From assembly GCA_025989215.1 (NCBI GenBank), contig JAPDNP010000007.1:124001-188000 (forward strand): DNA of 64,000 bases, in the 5' to 3' direction. Position numbers and translations under genes: made by a program. The notes under the pieces are model-generated. The model saw only the letters and a list, made by a program, of their open reading frames with translations, was not told the DNA's origin and did no database searches. Shown in pieces: positions 58,983-64,000 of this stretch. This DNA is from Neisseriaceae bacterium JH1-16 (GTDB taxonomy: Bacteria; Pseudomonadota; Gammaproteobacteria; Burkholderiales; Chromobacteriaceae). How positions within the stretch are numbered: position 1 is the first letter of the stretch; the number at the start of each line of letters is the position of its first letter.

Positions 58983-60578
58983 TTACTTCAGGCTCACGCC
59001 GTAGAACGAGTTCAGACCGAACGGGCTGACCTTGAAGCCTTGAACGGACTTGCTCATCGGCTGGTTCACGGTGGAGTGGGCAATCGTGGTCAGCGGCACT
59101 TGCTGCTTCACGATTTCCTGCGCCTTCATATAGAGCTTGGTGCGCTCGGCCACATTGGTGGTCGCCTTGCCCTTCTGAATCAGGTCTTCGAACGGCTTGT
59201 AGCACCACTTCGAGAAGTTGTTGCCGTTCATCGCGTCGCAACCGAACAGCACGCCCAGCCAGTTGTCCGGATCGCCGTTGTCGCCGGTCCAGCCGATCAG
59301 CATCGAGTCGTGCTCGCCCTTCTTGGCGCGCTTGATGTATTCACCCCACTCGTACGACTGGATCTTGGCCCGCACGCCGATCTTGGCCCAGTCGGACTGG
59401 ATCATTTCGGCCATCAGCTTGGCATTCGGGTTGTACGGACGCTGCACCGGCATCGCCCACAGACCGATGTCCATACCGCTCGGGAAGCCGGCCTTGGCCA
59501 GCAGGGCCTTGGCCTTTTCCGGGCTGTACGCCGCATCCTTCAGCGACTTGTTGTACGACCACTGGGTCGGCGGCATCGGGTTGGTCGCGGCTTGGCCGGC
59601 GCCCTGGTACACCGCGTCGAGGATGGCTTTCTTGTTGATCGCCATATCGAGCGCTTCGCGCACTTCCAGCTTGTCGAGCGGCTTATGCTTCACGTTATAG
59701 GCGAGGTAGCCCAGGTTGAAACCAGGCTGGGTAATCACCTTCAGCTTGGCATCGGCCTTGATCGCCGGCAGGTCGGCCGGACGCGGGAAGGTGGTGACCT
59801 GGCACTCGCCGGCCTTCAGCTTCTGGAAGCGTACCGACGGGTCGGTGGTGATGGCGAACACCAGATTGTCGACTTTCGGGCCGTCGGTCTTGTTCCAGTA
59901 GTCCTTGTTGGCCGCGAAGCGGATCTGCGCGTCCTTCTGGTAACGCTTGAAGATGAACGGGCCGGTGCCGACCGGTTGCTGGTTGATCAGCTGCGGCTTG
60001 CCTTCCTTGAGCAGCTTGTCGGCGTATTCGGCCGACTGGATCGAGGCGAAGCTCATCGCCAGGTTCTGCACGAACGCGGCGTCGATCTTCTTCAGGGTGA
60101 ACTTGACGGTGTAAGGATCGACCTTCTCGACCTTGGCGATGTTCTCGTCCATGCCCATGTCGGTGAAGTACGGGAACTCGGTCGGATACGCCTTGCGGAA
60201 CGCATTGTTCTTGTTGAGCATGCGGTCGAAGGTGAACACCACGTCGTCCGCGTTGAACTCGCGGCTCGGCTTGAAGTAGTCGGTGGTCTGGAACTTCACA
60301 CCCTTGCGCAGGTTGAAGGTGTAGGTCAGGCCGTCCGGGGAGATCTCCCACTTCTCGGCCAGGCCCGGGATCACCTTGGTGCTGCCACGCTCGAACTGGG
60401 TCAGGCGGTTGAAGATGGTTTCGGCCGACGCGTCAAAGTCGGTACCGGTGGTGAACTGACCCGGGTCGAAACCCGCCGGGCTCCCCTCAGAGCAATAAAT
60501 CAGGGTGCCGGCAGCCTGGGCCATCGAGGCAGCGGTCAGCAGACCGGCAGTAATCAGCAGCGTCTTGGCAGCGCGCAT
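58983..60578 (-). CDS. dppA: Dipeptide ABC transporter periplasmic binding protein DppA
   Basis: A 531-residue SBP_bac_5-family binding protein. A signal peptide (MRAAKTLLITAGLLTAASMAQA) leads to the mature start GTLIYCSEGSPAGFDPGQ. Family marks: EKWEISPDGLTYTFNLRKGVKFQ, REFNADDVVFTFDRM, and in lobe II a conserved GWTGDNGDPDNWL near 430. Length equals E. coli DppA (535). GAAGGA lies 7 bases upstream. First gene of dppA-B-C-D-F, and also able in some bacteria to bind heme or delta-aminolevulinate, which cannot be decided here. Confidence 0.95.
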   Translation of the reverse strand: MRAAKTLLITAGLLTAASMAQAAGTLIYCSEGSPAGFDPGQFTTGTDFDASAETIFNRLTQFERGSTKVIPGLAEKWEISPDGLTYTFNLRKGVKFQTTDYFKPSREFNADDVVFTFDRMLNKNNAFRKAYPTEFPYFTDMGMDENIAKVEKVDPYTVKFTLKKIDAAFVQNLAMSFASIQSAEYADKLLKEGKPQLINQQPVGTGPFIFKRYQKDAQIRFAANKDYWNKTDGPKVDNLVFAITTDPSVRFQKLKAGECQVTTFPRPADLPAIKADAKLKVITQPGFNLGYLAYNVKHKPLDKLEVREALDMAINKKAILDAVYQGAGQAATNPMPPTQWSYNKSLKDAAYSPEKAKALLAKAGFPSGMDIGLWAMPVQRPYNPNAKLMAEMIQSDWAKIGVRAKIQSYEWGEYIKRAKKGEHDSMLIGWTGDNGDPDNWLGVLFGCDAMNGNNFSKWCYKPFEDLIQKGKATTNVAERTKLYMKAQEIVKQQVPLTTIAHSTVNQPMSKSVQGFKVSPFGLNSFYGVSLK

Positions 60579-61059
60579 TGATAGTTCCTTCTTCTCTGTT
60601 TATAAACGGTAATTATTCTTATATAACCTGACGCTCTATGGCGTTGCTCGGATACATTATTCACGTCGCGGCAAAATGGCAAGCTTATTACTTGCTGCGG
60701 CGTTATTACGGGTCTGTGCCCGCTTGATATCGGTTGGACAGCGTGCGGCGGTCTTGAAATAAAAGCCTGTCACCGACAGACCAAACACCAATGACACCGG
60801 GCACTTAGCGGCGCATCGAGCGCTTCATGCCCCTCAACCCGCACTCCAACATTATCGGAAAGCCCGGCCGCAGCGCCTTGCTGGTGAGCGGCCGCAACTG
60901 ACCCGACAATCAGACCGCGAGTATTTCAGAAGCCTTTTCCCTCATCTACTTACAAAACGTTATGCTCGCTGCGGTTTTGTTATAGGGTGGCGACGCCTGG
61001 CAACACCACGCGCCGCCGTCTGTATCGTTGCTATATCGTTGGCGACAGCACGTGACAAA
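60579..61059. other. Intergenic region between dppA and the KAS III-like gene
   Basis: 480 bp with no credible gene. The dppA-proximal 60 bases are very A+T-rich (TTATAT, TTTATAAA) and probably hold the dppA promoter. No clear terminator for the KAS III-like gene was seen. Confidence 0.45.
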
Positions 61060-62181
61060 TCAATATTTTTTCAATACCACCGACCCCACCGAATAGCCTG
61101 CCCCGAACGACGACAACACCCCGACCTGCCCTTCAGTCATATCGCGGCTGAACAGATGGAAGGCGATCACCGAACCGGCCGAACTGGTATTGGCATAGCG
61201 GTCGAGAATCACCGGGGCTTCGTCGCGGCTGGCCTCGCGCCCGAGCACGCGCCGAGCGATCAGCTCGTTCATCGACAGGTTCGCCTGGTGCAGCCAGAAG
61301 CGTCGCACCTCACCCGGTGCCAATTCGAGCTCGGCCAGATGGTCGACGATATGCTCGCCGACCATCGGGCACACTTCCTTGAATACCTTGCGTCCCTGCT
61401 GCACGAACAGCTTGTCCGGCGCGCCCACGCCACGCTCGTCGCAGCGGTTGAGGAAGCCGGCGTTGTTGCGGATGTTGTTGGAAAACAGCGTGACCAACTT
61501 GCAACCGAGCACTTCGAAACGATGGGCCGACACCGCCAGGTCGGCGCGCTCCAGCACCACCGCCGTGCAGGCGTCGCCGAAGATGAAATGGCTATCGCGA
61601 TCGCGGAAATTCAGGTGGGCGGTGCAGATTTCCGGATTAACCATCAATACCACACGCGCCTGGCCGGAGGCGATCGCATTGGCAGCGGTCTGGATGCCGA
61701 AGGTGGCCGAGGAACACGCCACATTCATGTCGAACGCGTAGCCATGAATACCCAATGCATGCTGCACCTCGATCGACACCGCCGGGTAAGCGCGCTGCAT
61801 ATTCGAGCAGGCGACAATCACCATATCGATGTCGGCGGCGGAGCGCCCGGCGTTCTCCAGCGCCTCGCGCGCCGCGTGCACCGCCATCTCGGCCTGGACC
61901 GACAACTCGTCGTTGCTGCGTTCCAGCAGCAACGGCGTCATCCTATCCGGGTCGAGCAGGCCGTCCTTATCGAGCACGAAGCGGCTCTGGATACCCGAAG
62001 CCTTGACGATGAACTCCACGCTCGATTCGGCCAGCGGCTCGCATTCGCCGGCGGCGATGGCCGTGGCGTGCTCGGCGTTGTATTGCTGGACGTAGCGGTT
62101 GAACGACGCCACCAGTTCTTCGTTGCTGATGGCGTGCGGCGGGGTGAACAGCCCGGTGCCGCTGATAACGACTTGATTCAT
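61060..62181 (-). CDS. 3-oxoacyl-ACP synthase III-like protein (KAS III, PA3286-like)
   Basis: A 373-residue condensing enzyme of the thiolase fold. The catalytic triad is C156 ([10 protein letters not shown]), H298 ([11 protein letters not shown]) and N331 (YANTSSAG). It is longer than FabH (317) by an insert early on ([21 protein letters not shown]) and by a middle insertion with [17 protein letters not shown]. This matches the PA3286/FabH2-type enzymes that shunt medium-chain acyl-CoA into fatty-acid synthesis, as I recall from Pseudomonas. No other fab gene is next to it, so it is not the housekeeping fabH. ATG 62181 with AGGA upstream. Confidence 0.88.
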   Translation of the reverse strand: MNQVVISGTGLFTPPHAISNEELVASFNRYVQQYNAEHATAIAAGECEPLAESSVEFIVKASGIQSRFVLDKDGLLDPDRMTPLLLERSNDELSVQAEMAVHAAREALENAGRSAADIDMVIVACSNMQRAYPAVSIEVQHALGIHGYAFDMNVACSSATFGIQTAANAIASGQARVVLMVNPEICTAHLNFRDRDSHFIFGDACTAVVLERADLAVSAHRFEVLGCKLVTLFSNNIRNNAGFLNRCDERGVGAPDKLFVQQGRKVFKEVCPMVGEHIVDHLAELELAPGEVRRFWLHQANLSMNELIARRVLGREASRDEAPVILDRYANTSSAGSVIAFHLFSRDMTEGQVGVLSSFGAGYSVGSVVLKKY

Positions 62182-62387
62182 TATTGAGTTTTCCTGTAGT
62201 CGCTCCGGGCAGGGCCGCCAGAGCTGATCCATCGATCCAAACGATTGTTTGCTCGAATAATACACGAAGCATCTCAATGCCAATCATCGCCGCCCGCAGA
62301 AAAGCATGCCCTTTCCGGGCTAAACCCAGTAAAATAGTCAGGTTTGACCTGAAGCATGCCCCGGCGGCCGAAACCCCCGCCCCGCGA

Positions 62388-62420
62388 ATAGTTGACTAAA
62401 ATACTCGGAAATAAGATACT
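62388..62420 (+). promoter_or_regulatory. iscR promoter with type 1 IscR site
   Basis: -35 TTGACT (62392-62397), 17-base spacer, -10 GATACT (62415-62420). Overlapping the -35 is ATAGTTGACTAAAATACTCG, very close to the type 1 IscR consensus of E. coli, to which [2Fe-2S]-IscR binds to repress its own operon. Confidence 0.85.
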
Positions 62421-62450
62421 GGTCTGGAACCACCCAAGGGGAATCCGACC

Positions 62451-62939
62451 ATGCGACTGACCACCAAAGGCCGCTTTGCCGTTACGGCCATGCTCGACCT
62501 GGCGTTGCGCGAGAGCAACGGCCCGGTAACGCTGGCCGGTATCAGCGAACGCCAGAGCATCTCGCTCTCTTATCTCGAGCAGCTATTCGGCAAACTGCGC
62601 CGGGCCGGCCTCGTAGAGAGCGTGCGCGGCCCCGGCGGCGGCTACACGCTGGCCAAGGATGCCGAGGCGATCTCGGTGGCCGACATCATCGTGGCGGTCG
62701 ACGAGCCGGTCGATGCGACCCAGTGCGGTGGCCGCGAGAACTGTCTGGGCACCAATCAGCGCTGTATGACCCACGATTTGTGGACCAGCCTGAACACCAC
62801 GATTTTCGATTATCTGTCCAAGGTCAGCCTGGCCAGCCTGGTCGATAGCCAGCGTACCAAGGACGTTACCGTATTGCAGGATCAGCGCGAGGCGCGCCCC
62901 ACCCGCCGCAGTCGTGCCGAATCCATTTCCGGCCTGTAA
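62451..62939 (+). CDS. iscR: Fe-S cluster assembly transcriptional regulator IscR
   Basis: A 162-residue Rrf2-family regulator. The winged helix ([19 protein letters not shown], then [31 protein letters not shown]) is near identical in style to E. coli IscR. The cluster cysteines are C92, C98 and C105, with H108. Compared with E. coli (C92, C98, C104, H107) there is one extra residue in the last gap (NQRC). A basic tail follows. The promoter has a type 1 site, indicating autorepression. iscS follows after 23 bp. Confidence 0.95.
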   Translation: MRLTTKGRFAVTAMLDLALRESNGPVTLAGISERQSISLSYLEQLFGKLRRAGLVESVRGPGGGYTLAKDAEAISVADIIVAVDEPVDATQCGGRENCLGTNQRCMTHDLWTSLNTTIFDYLSKVSLASLVDSQRTKDVTVLQDQREARPTRRSRAESISGL

Positions 62940-62962
62940 CCGGACCCAGTGGAGAACCAGTA

Positions 62963-64000
62963 ATGAGCCAGCCCAAGCTTCCGATCTACCTTGACTACTC
63001 CGCCACCACCCCGATCGACCCGCGGGTCGCCGAGGTGATGATTCCCTACCTGACCGAAAAGTTCGGTAATCCGGCCAGCCGCAGCCACAGCTTCGGCTGG
63101 GATGCCGAAGAGGCGGTGGAGAACGCGCGGGCCGAGGTAGCCCGGCTGCTCAACTGCGATGCCAAGGAAATCATTTGGACCTCGGGCGCGACCGAGTCGG
63201 ACAACCTGGCGATCAAGGGCGCGGCCCAGTTCTACAAGAGCAAGGGCAAGCACCTGATCACCGTGAAGACCGAACACAAGGCGGTGCTCGACCCGATGCG
63301 CGAACTGGAGCGCCAAGGTTTTGAAGTGACCTACCTCGGCGTCAAGGACAACGGTCTGCTCGATATCGAAGAGTTCAAGGCGGCGATCCGCCCTGACACC
63401 ATCCTCGCGTCGGTCATGTTCGTGAACAACGAAATCGGTGTGATTCAGGACATCCCGCAGCTGGGCGAGATCTGCCGTGAAAAAGGGATCATCTTCCACG
63501 TCGACGCGGCCCAGGCCACCGGCAAGGTCGAGATCGACCTAGAGAAGCTCAAGGTCGACCTGATGAGCCTGTCGGCGCACAAGACCTACGGCCCGAAAGG
63601 CATCGGCGCGCTGTACGTACGCCGCAAGCCGCGCGTGCGCCTGGAAGCGCAGATGCACGGTGGCGGTCACGAGCGCGGTTTCCGCTCCGGCACGCTGGCG
63701 CCGCACCAGATCGCCGGCATGGGTGAAGCGTTCCGCATCGCCCGCGAAGAGATGGCCAGCGAGAACGAGCGCATCCGCATGCTGCGCGACCGGCTGTGGA
63801 ACGGCATCAAGGACATGGAAGAGGTCTACATCAACGGCGACCTCGACCACCGCGTGCCGCACAACCTGAACGTCAGCTTCAACTTCGTCGAAGGCGAGTC
63901 GCTGATCATGGCGGTGAAGGACCTGGCAGTATCGTCCGGCTCGGCTTGTACCTCGGCCAGCCTGGAACCGTCCTACGTGCTGCGCGCCCTGGGCCGCAAC
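62963..64000 (+). CDS. iscS: Cysteine desulfurase IscS (3' end outside the window)
   Basis: The first 346 residues of about 404 of the PLP enzyme that supplies sulfur for Fe-S clusters and tRNA thiolation. It begins [23 protein letters not shown]207 ([10 protein letters not shown]) binds [13 protein letters not shown] is at about 179-188, and the persulfide cysteine is C329 in [13 protein letters not shown]. It runs off the right edge with no stop. The ribosome site GGAGAA is 6 bases before ATG 62963. Second gene of the isc operon. Confidence 0.97.
   Translation, partial: MSQPKLPIYLDYSATTPIDPRVAEVMIPYLTEKFGNPASRSHSFGWDAEEAVENARAEVARLLNCDAKEIIWTSGATESDNLAIKGAAQFYKSKGKHLITVKTEHKAVLDPMRELERQGFEVTYLGVKDNGLLDIEEFKAAIRPDTILASVMFVNNEIGVIQDIPQLGEICREKGIIFHVDAAQATGKVEIDLEKLKVDLMSLSAHKTYGPKGIGALYVRRKPRVRLEAQMHGGGHERGFRSGTLAPHQIAGMGEAFRIAREEMASENERIRMLRDRLWNGIKDMEEVYINGDLDHRVPHNLNVSFNFVEGESLIMAVKDLAVSSGSACTSASLEPSYVLRALGRN

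Noticed and set aside
62963-64000. iscS as a truncated or broken gene
   Set aside because: It simply runs off the window edge. All visible motifs are intact to the last codon.

Overview
The window looks like chromosomal core DNA of a high-G+C (roughly 63-65% by eye) Gram-negative betaproteobacterium, most likely from the Neisseriales (Chromobacteriaceae or Chitinibacteraceae type). Reasons: a glyQ-glyS-gmhB-plsC-ygjP-gloA gene string, a Mg-type hemB of 333 codons, a trimeric porin of the betaproteobacterial type, a grpE-dnaK-dnaJ cluster with sigma-32 promoter signals, and an iscR-iscS start with a classical IscR site. The assignment comes from gene content and protein style only. I saw no rRNA, tRNA, CRISPR array, prophage or complete insertion sequence.

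Layout. 0-9 kb: an amino-acid permease, a DUF3313 protein, a GNAT acetyltransferase, a divergent MFS exporter/LysR pair, mpl (peptidoglycan recycling) and the sodium/proton antiporter nhaD with a long structured leader. 9-16 kb: gloA, ygjP-like peptidase, plsC, gmhB, glyS, glyQ (one minus-strand block) and a protoporphyrinogen oxidase. 16-26 kb: kbl-tdh (threonine to glycine), hemB, a small membrane protein, a GT9 glycosyltransferase, and dnaJ/dnaK/grpE. 26-36 kb: two paralogous NCS2 nucleobase permeases, the glyoxylate-shunt pair aceA/aceB, and a three-gene ABC importer. 36-45 kb: SIMPL protein, GST, porin, htpG, bluB-like, rpsT, murJ, a DUF2799 lipoprotein and an AlaX editing protein. 45-54 kb: an RND pump with its adaptor, mltA, a periplasmic glutathione peroxidase, thioredoxin, an RlmK-like methyltransferase and coaD. 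54-64 kb: a complete dipeptide ABC importer (dppA-B-C-D-F), a KAS III-like synthase, iscR and the 5' part of iscS.

The most striking signal is a dispersed 9-mer, TTGGCCGAA (10-mer GTTGGCCGAA in 26 of 36 cases). I counted 36 exact copies on the two strands, about one per 1.8 kb, where base composition predicts well under one. Fifteen copies are intergenic and several are built into transcription terminators as inverted pairs. This is the behaviour of a DNA uptake sequence, but the word differs from the Neisseria and Pasteurellaceae uptake sequences I know. The second signal is a set of three small (110-190 bp) non-coding repeat families, A, B and C. They sit at gene 3' ends, and in several cases the end of the repeat or its target duplication supplies the stop codon. 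Other points of interest are a structured nhaD leader, a twin operator-like block upstream of both NCS2 permeases, and a shared GTTCGCAA/GCAAAGAAC element upstream of aceA and of the ABC importer.
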